From the NCBI GenBank assembly GCA_023653625.1, contig CM042900.1, positions 24,785,144 through 24,849,143 of the forward strand: DNA of 64,000 nt, read 5' to 3'. A model generated the notes under the pieces. It was not told the DNA's origin. It did not search any database and saw only the letters and a list, made by a program, of their open reading frames with translations. The first letter of the stretch is position 1; every line of letters starts with the position of its first letter. The position numbers and the translations under genes are program-made. Source of the stretch: Triadica sebifera (taxonomy: Eukaryota > Streptophyta > Magnoliopsida > Malpighiales > Euphorbiaceae). This document shows, piece by piece, positions 14,412-22,947 of the stretch.

Positions 14412-17400
14412 GACATTCTACTTTATACGCATCTCACATGAATAACTTGTAAGTTTTGTACGATTTACGGTAATGCATTGTTTGTATTTATTGATAATGT
14501 ACATATTAATGTACAATAGCTAGGGTTAAGAGTACAAGTAGAATAGGGTTAGAATGCTACATTCCTAATATAACATAATAGTATGAACTCCTATTGTAGT
14601 TTAGCATATGTTCCTATTATTGATCCCCTGTTAGTTGAACTGGAATGACACAAACAATCAACTTATTTCGAAAGTGAAGAAATGAAGCCTTGGTCCTGGA
14701 CTTTGTAAGAAAATCAGCAACTTGATCAGCGGAGCAAATATAGCATACATGAAGCTGCTTCTTTTGGACCCGATCTCCCTCTACCACATCTACAACTGAG
14801 GGAGGAAGATGACGTTGTGGGAGATTGGCGAGCATAATAGTGCATAGAGGGCGGTATTGTCGTGAGTGCTTCATCCTTTTTGAGTTGACATTCTTCCGTC
14901 AACAATAGGCCACATAACTCATCTAATGAAATTTTTGCAATATGTGCACCTATTGCACGACAAATGGGGCGGTATTGGGGTCCCAATCCATCTAGTATAA
15001 AATCAACTAGATCATCCTTTGGAATGGGATGTTTTAATGCAACAAGCTGATCTGCAATATCTCTAACCTTTTGAACATAAACTGAAATTGGATCATTACC
15101 TCGCTGAAGATTAGTGAGTTATGATTTCAGCTTCTTTATTTGAGGGCGTGATCCCTTGGCATAGGCAACAATAAGTTTACTCCATGCCTTAGAAGTGGTT
15201 TGAACTCCAACCAATTGAGATATAACTCCTTTTCCAACTTAAAACGAGTTAGTCTTTTTGTTAGCATGCTACATAAACTGGATTGGTTCTCCATCATCAA
15301 AGGATGGTGAGGGTACGGGTTTTGTAGCATCAATATGGTAAATATTTTAGTATCAGAACAAATTGCATTCTCCACAACAAGAAATTTGTGGTAGTGAGTT
15401 TAATGGATAGTTGATGGGTGAGATTTTGCATATATTGTTGAGTGGTGGCCGGTATTAGAGCCATGATGATCGGCGATGAACATAATTAAAACTCCTGAGG
15501 TTCTGATACCATGTAATTAGGATAATTTAGCGCTTGTATTCATTGATAATGTACATATTTATATAAAGCAGCTGGGGTTAAGAATACAAGTAAAACAGAA
15601 TTAGAACACTACATTCCTAATATAACATAAGTATGACTTCCTATTGTAGTTCAGCATAACTTCCTATTAAGTTTTACTTAAGGATTAAAGGAAAAAAAAA
15701 GTATTATTTAATCCTATACCTTGTAATTTTTGGTAAACAATTTTATTATGTGCATTCAGTCTATAGTTTTTATAGGTGAAATAATAAATCGACATTAATT
15801 TTTGTAGCTGTTAATATTATTGCAACTTTATTACTTGTACAATGTAAATACATAATGTTATTTCCATTGTCTCTGTCCAAAATGAAAAAAGTCATGTCCA
15901 ATTGTCATTTTTCTCTCATTAATGTGAGTATAATTGAATTCCCGACGTCATTTTTCATCTCAGACGCCTGTATAATAACTTCCTCTATGGCTCAATACCC
16001 ACATCATTTGGAAATTTGAGATCTCTCGAGGAAATGTAAGTATACTCTCTTTATATTCATAATTAATTTAATTCATAAGCAATACACTATACGGTTCAAA
16101 TTAAAAAATTTAATACAAATAAACATTGTAAATTAAATTTCTAGCAAATAAAAGTTTTCTTTTTTTTTTCTTCTGTATTTCATGCTCTCTAATTCTGGAA
16201 TTTTTTCAGGGATTTGTCACGTAATATGTTATCAGGTGAAATTCCTCAAGGATTGGGCAAACTCAAAAATCTGCAGACCTTGTATATTAATATCTAATTA
16301 AACTCATTCTTCCTGATTTCCATAAAATTTTCCTTGTTGCTTTATTCATTTAATTACTGCTTTGATTAATTAGGAGACTTGAGGAGAATCAGCTCAATGG
16401 TAATCTTCCATGGGAACTTGGAGACTTGACCAATCTTCAACATTTGTAAGTTTTGGCCTCAACAAAATAACAACTTAATTCTTTTTACTTCAGATTATGA
16501 AAAAACTAATTTTGTGTTTTTCCCTTGTTTAAGTGAATTGGGATCCAACTATTTGACTGGAATTTTGAATGAAAGCTATCATAAATTTGTTTCCATGGAA
16601 CACTTGTAAGTACATCCTTCAATTATTGTTTTTTCTTGAAAAATGCATATTTTGATTACCCAATTATTATAACAATAAAATTTATATATTATTTTTGAAA
16701 TAATAATAAATTGAATTTCAGATAAGTAAATTGTTGAGGTAAAACAATAAAGATAGCTGGAATTTTATGTAAATTGAATTATTTGCAAAATTGGACATAA
16801 GAATTATCATAAATAATAATGAATACATAACACAATTGAAAAAATTGATCTTTAATGAAAGACAAGGGTCTTATATGCATTTGGTGATTCATAGTGTACA
16901 AACGGTGAATGCAGTGATGTAGCTGGCAACAGTTTATCTGGTCCGATACCAAACTTCTTCTCAAAATGGGAAAACCTCACTTCTCTGTAAGAAGTCATTT
17001 TTATCTTTTGAAACAGATAGAAACTTGACGAGGCTTTCGGCATTTTCATAGAAGTGTGTTGCAAGAATAATCATCAGTGCCAGACACTGTGTAATTGATT
17101 GTGATGTGCTATTCTGAATCTTTTTCTTTTTTTTTTTTGTGTGTAGGAAACTCATGGGAAATGATTTTGAAGGGAATCTCCCTCTTGATATTTTTAAAAT
17201 GTCAAAACTTCAATTTTTGTAAGTACAAAATTCCCTCTTCAAGTGTATTTTGTGTTTCTTTAACATTAATTTTGTCCTGTTTTTTGAGGCATATTGTTTG
17301 TTACAGATGGGTCAGTGACCTAAAAAACACTAAGAATTTCAATTTTCCGGAAGAAGCAAATCTGACAAATATTGAGTCATTGTGAGTGTTCTGTTAATTG

Positions 17401-20400
17401 CTCTACATTTCATTAAAAGCTTGAAGCTCTCTATATATATTTCCTGTGTAAAATTGCTATTGATTTCATTTCCTAAGCTGATTATTGCATATGGAAAATG
17501 AATAAACAAATCCAAATCCCCACATTCTAAAATGATTTCTGCAGGGTATTGAGGAGCTGCTCCATCAATGGCCATATCCCCATGTGCATTGGTAATTGGT
17601 CAGGGTTAAGTTACTTGTAAGTTCTTTAAATAAGCCAACAGTAATTTCGAAGTTCTTAAACCAACTTTTATTTCAAATTTTAAGCACAAGAATTAGATTA
17701 TCAAAATTCATCTTGATAATATTAATTGCTGCTTTGATTTTTTTTTTTAAATAAATAATCTTGCAGGGATTTAAGCTTTAACAACTTAACTGGCGGGATC
17801 CCAGATTATCTGAAGAATGTGTCAGCAATGTATTAAAACAGAACTTTTTGAACTCCATTAATCTGTCCATAATTAGTTATTTTGCCAATCATTAAAAATT
17901 TACAATCTTTTTGTTTCATTTTGCTTAGGCTTCTGACAGGAAATATGTTAGAAGGGCAAATTCCTCCCTGGATTAATCAGAAGTATCAAGACACGTATGT
18001 GTGTGTGTGTGTGTGTGTATTTGCTCTTTTGCAACAAAATAGTATTAGTCATCATGATAAATTAAGCTTAATTCTTGGTGCATGTTGAATAAGACTATCT
18101 AGCAATGAGATAAAACACTTCTGCTCCATAAAATGTGCTATATTATTTTATTGTAGGGATGTATCCTACAATAATTTCACAATTCATGCACCCCAGAACT
18201 CAGAAAATGCAGCATCCAATTTCACAGCGCCAAACATGTAATTATTGTCATTTCATTTATATTCATTTTCTTTCCTTCAGCAATTTTGTTTCCTCTCAAA
18301 TCTTTAACTTACGAGAGTGTCTTATTACATCATTTGGATTTGTTTTGCATCGTGTTGCCTCGACTAGTTTACCAAACAGGTATAATGACATCCTTTTTAC
18401 CCTCCAATTAGAACAACATTATCCTGAGTGTTGTCTAACAAATTCGCTTTGTTTTCTAGAAATTATGTAACTGATGCAAAAGCCAAGCAATGTGATTCAA
18501 AGGGTAAGTTCTACGCATTATGTGTTCTTCATAGATTATCTGTGTTTTGTTGAAGTTAAAGGGGTTATTATGGTTTGAGCCTTTAACCTTCAAGTTGCAG
18601 CGTGCTCAATCATTGTTTTATTAGCTTGATGACCAAAGCTCCATAAAAAAAAAATTAAAAAAAAAGTTTCATTCTTTCACTAGGTGATTGTAGTAATCAT
18701 TCTTGTACTGACAATTAATGGTGTTCCTTGTAGACTATAACTTGTTTATAAATTGTGGTGGTGGGAACATAACCTCTGAAAGGGACCAGTATGATGAAGA
18801 TATTTCACAAAGCAAGTGGTATGAAAGTCCAGGAAACAGATGGGCTTACACCTGTTCTGGAAACTTCTTATCAAATTATGCAGATTCAAGTGATTACATA
18901 AAAAACAAGACATGTGGAGTTTCAGATGGATCTTTGCAGGAAACGGCTCGTCTATGCCCAGTCTCTCTCACATATTATGGCTTCTGTTTACACAACGGCA
19001 ATTACACTGTAACACTTCAGTTTGCTGAAATTGTTTATGCGAAGGACGAAGATTATAGCAACCGCTCAAAACGTGTTTTTGATGTGTATATTCAGGTATT
19101 AGTTTTATTGTTATGGCTAGTTCTATTGTGCTATTGTCATCATCTAAGGAACTCAACTTCACTTGCACTGCAGGGGGAGAAAAAACTAGAGAATTTCAAC
19201 ATAAAAGATGAGACTCATGGAGAGCCTAATAAAGCATGTCCCAAGGAATTTGTGGCACTTGTACAGGATAACCTACTAGTGATCCATTTTTTCTGGGCAG
19301 GGAAGGGATCGTTATACAGTCCGACTCTTAATGGACCACTTGTATCAGCTATTTCTGTGACTCCAAGTACAATGATATAGCATTTCCCTTAATCTTGTTT
19401 TTGATAATAAACCTCTACCATCTGCTGAAATAATCTCTATTTGATTCTTACCTGTCTTATGTTCAGACTTCACAATTTCGGGAGGCAAGAAGTTATCTAG
19501 TTCTCAAATAGCTGGGATTACAGTAGGTTCTGCATTAGCTCCAGTACTTCTGTTGGTTTTCTTGTGGAAAATGGGCTGGCTAGGATACAGAGAGTTGAAA
19601 AGTAAGACAGTTATAATTTACAGCTGTTATAACTTTTCAAGAATCTGGAGGTTCACTTGTTTTGATATTTCTTCAAACAGAGGTATATGTAGAAGTTCAA
19701 GGCAGACGTTTCACCCTTCAGCAAATCATTGATGCTACTCGAAATTTTAGCCCCAAAATGGAGATTGGTAGAGGGCGTTTTGGGACAGTTTATAAGGTCA
19801 AGTTTCTTGCTTCTTTTTGCATCAATGGTTTCCCTCCTATATTTGTAATGATAAGGCATTCATATGTTGTCTCTCTAAATGAATGCAGGCTGAACTGCCA
19901 GATCAGATTAAATTAGCAGTAAAGAAGATTTCTCCAGATTCAATGCATGATAAACTGAAAACTGAATTACAGGGGGAAATTTTTAACCTCAAGTCTTTGA
20001 AACATGAGAATCTCATTCAGCTGTTTGATGGCTATTCACGAAACAACCTGCATCTACTAATTTACGAATACATGGAGAATGGCTCTCTTCACCAAGTCTT
20101 GTTAGGCAATACCTTCCACAATCCTATTTAGGATTTCATTTTGAATTTAACTCTTATGGAATTTAAGGTTTTACAATTTTAACACTTGATTATGCAGATC
20201 CAAATTCCACTGTTGTACTTAATTGGAAAGTTAGATTGGATATCTGTCTAGGATTAGCAAAAGCCTTGAAGTATTTACATGAAGAAAATTCACTCAAGAT
20301 TCTACACAGAAATTTAAAAGCAAGTAACATTTTGCTCGATGAATCTTACGCTGCTAAGTTGTCTGATTTTGGATGGGCAAGGCATTGTAGTGAGGAAGAT

Positions 20401-20980
20401 CCATTTATGACGATCAGAGCAGGAGCAGCAAGGTAAGTTATTATTTCGATCAACTGACAATTTCAGTCTCGATCTATTCAGGACTGACCAGTAATTTCTT
20501 GGTACAGAGTATACCTTGCACCAGAGTATGCAACGGGGCAACCCATTACAGATAAAGCTGATGTCTATAGCTATGGGGTGGTGGCACTTGAAGTATTCAG
20601 TGGGAGACCTAGCATCGATTATAAACCAAACGGAGAAGCTGCTTATCTTGTAGATGATGTAAGTTGTCAGTAAGAATCTTTTGCTATCTTTTGAATCCTA
20701 GAAGATTCCCATAATGCCAAAACTTTGATATATAGAACTTTTCAAAATATAAAGTGGCGCGTGATTTCAGGCTCGTATTGCACATGCAAAGCAAAGGATT
20801 GATAAGTTGGTTGATAGAAAGATGGACAACTATGATCGAAAAGTGGTGTTTAATGTCTTGAACTTAGCTATTATGTGCATCCATCCTACAGCCGATCTCA
20901 GGCCTACTATGTCTGAAGTTGTGAGTGTACTTTCAGATGAAAAAACCGTGGAGCAGATAACCAAAGTCCACATTTCCTAA
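846..20980 (+). CDS. LRR-malectin receptor-like kinase, LRR VIII-2 type, 24 exons, possible pseudokinase
   Basis: Membrane receptor-like kinase with an extracellular LRR plus malectin region and a cytosolic kinase. Exons placed by hand: 846-1041, 1892-2042, 2476-2550, 11865-11936, 15964-16035, 16210-16281, 16374-16445, 16534-16605, 16915-16986, 17147-17218, 17307-17381, 17545-17616, 17767-17829, 17929-17994, 18157-18237, 18460-18503, 18734-19095, 19174-19366, 19467-19601, 19681-19796, 19889-20105, 20198-20432, 20508-20658, 20771-20980. They total 2946 nt (981 aa plus stop) and every junction keeps frame, so the gene is not an obvious pseudogene despite retroelements in introns 3 and 4. Start: first ATG before a hydrophobic signal peptide. 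The one-LRR-per-72-bp-exon layout, malectin domain and domain order match plant LRR VIII-2 kinases, which are also about 1000 aa. Intron 21 appears to be GC-AG. The kinase has HRN for HRD. The ligand is unknown. Confidence 0.88.
2551..3852 (+). other. Intron 3, part upstream of the copia insertion
   Basis: AT-rich intron sequence with homopolymer tracts. I see no coding sequence or recognisable element. The small minus-strand open frame near 2627-2809 looks like chance. Confidence 0.6.
3858..4335 (+). repeat. 5' LTR of the intron-3 copia element
   Basis: 478 bp, TG...CA. A promoter-like box GCTATAAAAGG lies at about 3914-3924, and the one base differing from the 3' LTR (G3914) sits at its edge. 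The sequence ends at CCACAACA, directly before the primer binding site. Confidence 0.95.
4338..4350 (+). other. Primer binding site of the intron-3 copia element
   Basis: TGGTATCAGAGCC, two bases after the LTR, complementary to the 3' end of initiator tRNA-Met as is usual for plant copia elements. Confidence 0.93.
4471..8502 (+). CDS. Intact copia gag-pol polyprotein (1343 aa)
   Basis: Single uninterrupted frame with the whole copia order. Gag is N-terminal with a zinc knuckle CAFC...GHWKKDC (CX2CX4HX4C, about residue 248). The protease has LDSGCSHHM (about residue 304). Integrase has an HHCC finger (HMRLGHAG...FCEHCIKGK, from about residue 437) and the RTDNGGEY part of the DDE core. Reverse transcriptase has YVDDM (about residue 1019). 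RNase H has CDSDYAGD and a C-terminal TKHIDVRYH motif. Length and completeness are typical of autonomous copia elements. With near-identical LTRs this copy could still be mobile; whether it is transcribed cannot be seen. The ATG at 4471 is the first one in frame after the primer binding site and leads into the expected gag. Confidence 0.96.
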   Translation: MARDGQKSTMDTTASTSSILARTAVANTRIAVEIFDGTGHFGMWQGEVLDALFQQGLDIAIEGEKPEGADEKEWKTINRLACGTIRSCLSREQKYVFCKETSASKLWKALEEKFLKKSSQNKLHMKKRLFRFTYVPGTTMNDHITNFNQLVADLMNLDVTFEDEDLAIMLLGSLPEEFEFLETTLLHGKAEVSLSEVCAALYSYELRRKDKKDSTSGAAEALIVRGRSKNKNMGKKDRSKSRVGKDECAFCREKGHWKKDCPKLRSKSGKGKSVADSNVAECDDSDFSLALMPSISSSTAWILDSGCSHHMCPNREWFFDFKEIEGGVVYTANDSPCKTTGIGSIQLRNRDGSIKTLTDVRYVPSLTKNLISMGILGRKGFTIIIKNEVMKVISGALVVMKGVQRSNNLYYYEGNTVVGTTAAVSSDDHELEITRLWHMRLGHAGEKSLKLLANQGLLQGVRTCKLDFCEHCIKGKQTRVKFGTAIHDTKGILDYVHSDVWGPSKTASMGGKHYYVTFVDDCSRRVWVYTMKTKDEVLEVFLIWKKMVETQTGRKIKCLRTDNGGEYTSDPFMKVCRNEGIVRHFTVRNTPQQNGVAERMNRTLLEKVRCMLSNAGLGRQFWAEAVTYACHLINRLPSTAINGKTPLEVWYGKPATDYNSLHVFGSTAYYHVKESKLDPRAKKAIFMGISSGIKGYRLWCPETKKIIFSRDVTFDESTMLKVTKEQTNGSPQQVEETPKQVEFDRRRIVDPTIVKSDKITHTEEEEIMVENGSDEEAEVSAQEPPQQLEPIALRKPKRNIKKPVRLEDMTNYTSSVDDEIPSTYCEAIQSSEEEKWRKAMEEEMQSLEKNQTWKLASLPKGKKAIDCKWVYAKKDGFPDKNDIRYKARLVAKGYAQKEGIDYNEVFSPVVKHSSIRILLALVAQFDLELVQLDVKTAFLHGDLEEEIYMTQPEGFKVAGKENLACKLSKSLYGLKQSPRQWYKRFDKFMIRQKYTRSKYDHCVYLRKLRDGSFIYLLLYVDDMLIASKDEGEIQKLKAQLNQEFEMKDLGEAKKILGMEICRDRKLGRLCLTQKQYLRKVLKRFGINENTKPVSTPLAPHFKLSASLSPKSDEEREYMSKVPYANAVGSLMYAMVCTRPDISQAVGVVSRYMHDPGKGHWQAVKWILRYIQNTVDVGIMFEQDEKSGQYIVGYCDSDYAGDLDKCRSTTGYVFTLAKAPVSWKSTLQSTVALSTTEAEYMAVSEAVKEAIWLQGLLNDLGIGQKHVKVHCDSQSAICLAKNQVYHTRTKHIDVRYHFVREILEDGGILLQKILTAENPADMATKVVTGVKFQHCLDLINVIRI
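8592..8604 (+). other. Polypurine tract of the intron-3 copia element
   Basis: Purine-rich AAGGTGGAGATT directly before the 3' LTR, where plus-strand DNA synthesis is primed in LTR elements. Confidence 0.85.
8605..9082 (+). repeat. 3' LTR of the intron-3 copia element
   Basis: 478 bp, identical to the 5' LTR except T at 8661. The target duplication ATAAT follows at 9083-9087. Confidence 0.95.
9210..9411. repeat. 101-bp tandem duplication
   Basis: Two head-to-tail copies (9210-9310 and 9311-9411) beginning AAAATAATGAAATATTATAT and containing TTCATTCACCCACATATT. They differ at only a few positions. They lie in intron 3 just after the copia element, with no coding potential. Confidence 0.9.
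9412..10800. other. Intron 3, AT-rich stretch without recognisable features
   Basis: Very AT-rich. I recognise no coding sequence, element ends or repeats of note. Confidence 0.5.
10810..11730 (-). pseudogene. LINE-type retrotransposon remnant (RNase H end)
   Basis: Read on the minus strand, 10822-11013 resembles the RNase H-like domain common in plant LINE proteins (TGGVVRDVYGNWLGGFSMKL, then an ELW motif). The 11150-11380 stretch resembles the zinc-binding linker before it (CLVAKAVWFKLL, later FGYTCW). The two parts are in the expected order but in separate broken frames, and no RT core is left. It lies inside intron 3, antisense to the host gene. I saw no target duplication or poly(A) tail that would fix the ends. 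Confidence 0.72.
11816..11847. repeat. (TTA)n microsatellite before exon 4
   Basis: About ten ATT/TTA units ending within 20 bp of the exon 4 acceptor, close to or replacing the intron's polypyrimidine tract. Confidence 0.9.
12654..12731. repeat. (TAA)n microsatellite
   Basis: About 26 uninterrupted TAA/ATA units in intron 4. Confidence 0.97.
14320..14411. repeat. (TAA)n microsatellite
   Basis: About 30 uninterrupted TAA units in intron 4, close to the left end of the deleted copia element. Confidence 0.97.
14457..14619 (-). repeat. 3' LTR of the deleted copia element
   Basis: 163 bp in plus coordinates, beginning TGTACGATTT and ending CCTATTA. It shares CTACATTCCTAATATAACAT with the other copy. 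Confidence 0.85.
14626..15460 (-). pseudogene. Copia gag joined directly to the RNase H tail
   Basis: Minus-strand reading from about 15460 gives a copia-type gag start (MALIPATTQQYMQ, then LTTTNFLLW) and continues to a gag mid-part near 14986 (GPQYRPICRAIGAHIAKI). Shortly after, near 14770-14660, the sequence is the end of copia RNase H (KKQLHVCYICSADQVADFLT, then FRNKL). Zinc knuckle, protease, integrase and RT are absent. Frames are broken in several places, so the copy is not functional on its own. Confidence 0.8.
15512..15669 (-). repeat. 5' LTR of the deleted copia element
   Basis: 158 bp in plus coordinates, TGTAATTAGG...CCTATTA, bordered inside by the primer binding site and outside by the AGTTT target duplication. 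Confidence 0.85.
17998..18018. repeat. (TG)n microsatellite at the intron 14 donor
   Basis: About ten TG units start three bases into intron 14 (exon ends at 17994, donor GTATGTGTG...). Many extra GT dinucleotides thus lie right after the splice site. Confidence 0.93.
18460..19366 (+). other. Receptor kinase exons 16-18: linker and malectin domain
   Basis: Exon 16 is a short linker of 44 nt. Exon 17 (18734-19095) starts the malectin-like domain with the family hallmark FINCGG, continues through NRWAYTCSGNFL and a Cys-rich part, and has YTVTLQFAEI and KRVFDVYIQ. Exon 18 (19174-19366) continues with the KEFVALVQDN strand and ends at GPLVSAISV. All of these are usual landmarks. The domain covers about residues 446-627 and lies outside the cell. 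Malectin-like domains can bind sugars or peptides; the ligand here is unknown. Confidence 0.9.
19467..19601 (+). other. Receptor kinase exon 19: transmembrane segment
   Basis: 135 nt. It encodes a hydrophobic run (IAGITVGSALAPVLLLVFLW) followed by basic and aromatic residues, as expected for a single-pass membrane segment with its stop-transfer side in the cytosol. The juxtamembrane region before the kinase is short. Confidence 0.9.
19681..20980 (+). other. Receptor kinase exons 20-24: kinase domain with HRN catalytic loop
   Basis: Kinase landmarks in order: glycine loop GRGRFGTVYK (about residues 702-711), lysine in LAVKK (about 723), helix C glutamate in LQGEIFNLK, HRNLKASN (about 820-827), DFGW (about 840-843), APEYATG and ADVYSYGVVALE. 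The ATP-site Lys, DFG Asp and loop Asn are present. The catalytic Asp of HRD is Asn (codon AAT at 20311-20313), and the usual AGTxGYxAPEY activation segment reads AGAARVYLAPEY. The protein ends soon after the kinase (KVHIS, stop at 20978-20980), without the long C-tail of some relatives. Weak or absent phosphotransfer is an inference. Confidence 0.88.
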
Positions 20981-21593
20981 GCAAATTCTGCACGTTGTAT
21001 CGCATTTTCTATGTTCAGTGTGTTCTGCTTTATTGTTCGTTCCATAAAGGATGCCGTGTGCCTACTGCTAATTGCATTTTAATGTTGATTTCGCAGTGTT
21101 AAACTGGTAAATTCCGCATGATTATGTAATAGACTTATTATTTGCTTTCGAAATAATGTAAAAAACTTGTGTGCGCATATTATGTTTTCCTTGGCTTCCG
21201 GCGTAACAATTGCTGAGTGTGTTTGAATTTTTATGTAAATAATAATTGCAATTAGATTGCTTAACGAATTTATGCCAACATGAGCAATACTTACCTAGCT
21301 TGCAAGAATAGTCATTTATTTTATATGCTTTTTAATGTGAATATCGCTATAACGGAGCTATAATCCAAAGTTATGTTTAGTATAAATGAATATTACAAAA
21401 TTAGTGGAATTTACTTGTGAATCTATTTAAGGTAAAATTTAAAAATGTATCTTACAATTAATTAGCAGGTTAATTTCATTGACAGTTACTTAATTTTAAT
21501 TGCTTGTCATAAAATAATTTTAAAAGTTTTTTCCCACTAAAATTAATAAACTAATTTTTTTTTCAAAAAAATCACATATAAATTGTAGATATA

Positions 21594-21700
21594 TATGTTA
21601 TGTAGCTTTATACCAATTTCAGGTTCATATGGATTTTAGATTTTGAGTTATGGTGAATGAAACCATGACTGTTCCATAGTTTGAGCGATCTGCACCGGCG
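21594..21700 (+). repeat. Fragment related to the 3.5-kb solo LTR
   Basis: Shares long near-identical stretches with 31705-31800 inside the solo LTR, for example TTTTGAGTTATGGT and GAACCATGACTGTTCCAT with small changes, in the same order. This is likely a scrap of the same LTR family. Confidence 0.65.
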
Positions 21701-21770
21701 GCTGCTCTGCCCGAGCTTGCGCCCTGGGTTTTGCAGCGACCGCCACGCTCTCCTACTCATCAGGGCCTGG

Positions 21771-21870
21771 CTCTTTGGCAACCTTAGCCAAAGTCGGAAA
21801 ATTTGGTGCATTAACTTTCCACCAGTCCAAAATATCAAAACCAGGGTTGTTTTCTGATGAATTTGGTTGA
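21771..21870 (-). pseudogene. hAT transposase C-terminal dimerisation scrap
   Basis: Minus-strand reading gives FDILDWWKVNAPNFPTLAKV, the signature WW motif at the start of the hAT family dimerisation domain. Only about 30 residues are recognisable. The rest of the transposase and the terminal inverted repeats are not seen. Confidence 0.7.
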
Positions 21871-22947
21871 GTCATCAGCCAAATTTGTGGTGTGGCTACT
21901 AACATGGTGCTAATGTTTTGCCACCTCATGTCATGTAGGAAGATACGTAAGTAAAAAATGTCCATGTCAAATGACCACGTAGCAATGTCACATGGACAAA
22001 AAACAAAAAATTGTTTTTCATTATACGCTTTAAGTCAATTTCATTCGCAGTTACTAAATTTATATCCTATTTGCACAATTCAGTCAAGAAAGAAAGTTTT
22101 ACAATAAAATTAAAAAAAATACTTAAATTTTGTGAGTACAATTTAATTAGAATTGAAAATTAATTTTTTTTCTGACTCAAATATAATTAGGATATAAGTT
22201 CAGTGAGCGCGATGAAATTAATTCCGTCCATGTGACACTACCATGTAGACATCTAACGTGACACTCGAAGTTAGATATATGTGCATACATGTCACCCAAC
22301 ATGGCATGACATGGTATGAGGTGGCAAGACTCTAATGTCAGGTTACTTTCCACATTAAGAATCTGGATATTGATTCCACCAGAACTGTCGAAAGTGATTT
22401 TTGTAGAAAAAAATTAGTTTAGTAATTTTTATAAGAAAAAATTTAAAAGTTATTTTGTGGCAAGTAACACAAAGTTTAATGAATATTGATGAAATTAATC
22501 CATTAATTAGCACTTTGAATTGAGGAACATTTTTTTTCCTTCTATAAATCCTAATCATTTTCAAAATTTAAAGACTATATATAATTAAAAATAAAAAATT
22601 TGAGTGTTGAATCCGTAAAATAAAAGTGTTCAAAATTAAATTAAGTGTATTTATTTCACATAGAAAAAATAAAGAGTATGTATTTGGTAAAATAATTTTT
22701 TTTCTCTCTCAAGTATTAAAATGTGAAATCATGGATTACTTTTATCAAGTCTACCCCGTTTATTTTGCTTGAGAGAGCTCTAAATCCTTCTCAAATACTT
22801 AACTTGTATATATGATGATAATGATAATGATGATTCTTTTGTCAAAATTTAATTCTTTTTTATTAGTCATAGTCAAATTTTAAGAATTTAATTATATATT
22901 TAATTTTTAAGAATTTTAAGAAAAGCAACATTAACAAATATTATAAT

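Larger units (their letters stand above)
11937..14450. other. Intron 4, part before the deleted copia element
   Basis: AT-rich intron sequence carrying two long TAA microsatellites (listed separately). I see no coding sequence. Confidence 0.55.
14457..15669 (-). mobile_element. Internally deleted copia element with short LTRs
   Basis: A 1.2-kb element lying antisense in intron 4. It has direct terminal repeats at 14457-14619 and 15512-15669 and a perfect 5-bp target duplication AGTTT (14452-14456 and 15670-15674). On the minus strand the right repeat is the 5' LTR, with a TATATAAA box near 15560. The primer binding site TGGTATCAGAACC reads on the minus strand at about 15500-15512, and a purine-rich AACAGGGGATCAA precedes the left repeat. 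Inside are the front of gag and the tail of RNase H with everything between missing. The LTRs have diverged noticeably, so it is much older than the intron-3 copia. Confidence 0.88.
11865..18237 (+). other. Receptor kinase exons 4-15: LRR region
   Basis: Twelve exons. Most are exactly 72 bp (exon 11 is 75, 13 is 63, 14 is 66, 15 is 81), all phase 2 to phase 2, so each encodes one LRR unit. The plant-type LxxNxLxGxIP signature is readable in many: NNFLYGSIPTSFGNL (exon 5), RNMLSGEIPQGLGKL (exon 6), ENQLNGNLPWELGDL (exon 7), GNSLSGPIP (exon 9), FNNLTGGIPDYL (exon 13), GNMLEGQIPPW (exon 14). Exon 15 starts DVSYNNFT and leads into the linker before the malectin domain. Every donor is GT and every acceptor AG. 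Confidence 0.9.
21000..22942. other. Downstream intergenic region
   Basis: 3' flank of the receptor-kinase gene followed by AT-rich DNA. Apart from the LTR-like fragment and the hAT scrap listed separately I see nothing. The polyadenylation site is not evident; AATAAT near 21150 is one weak candidate. Confidence 0.5.

Noticed and set aside
14600..15470. Minus-strand frames first taken for a host gene in intron 4
   Set aside because: They lie between short LTRs with a primer site and read as copia gag and RNase H ends.
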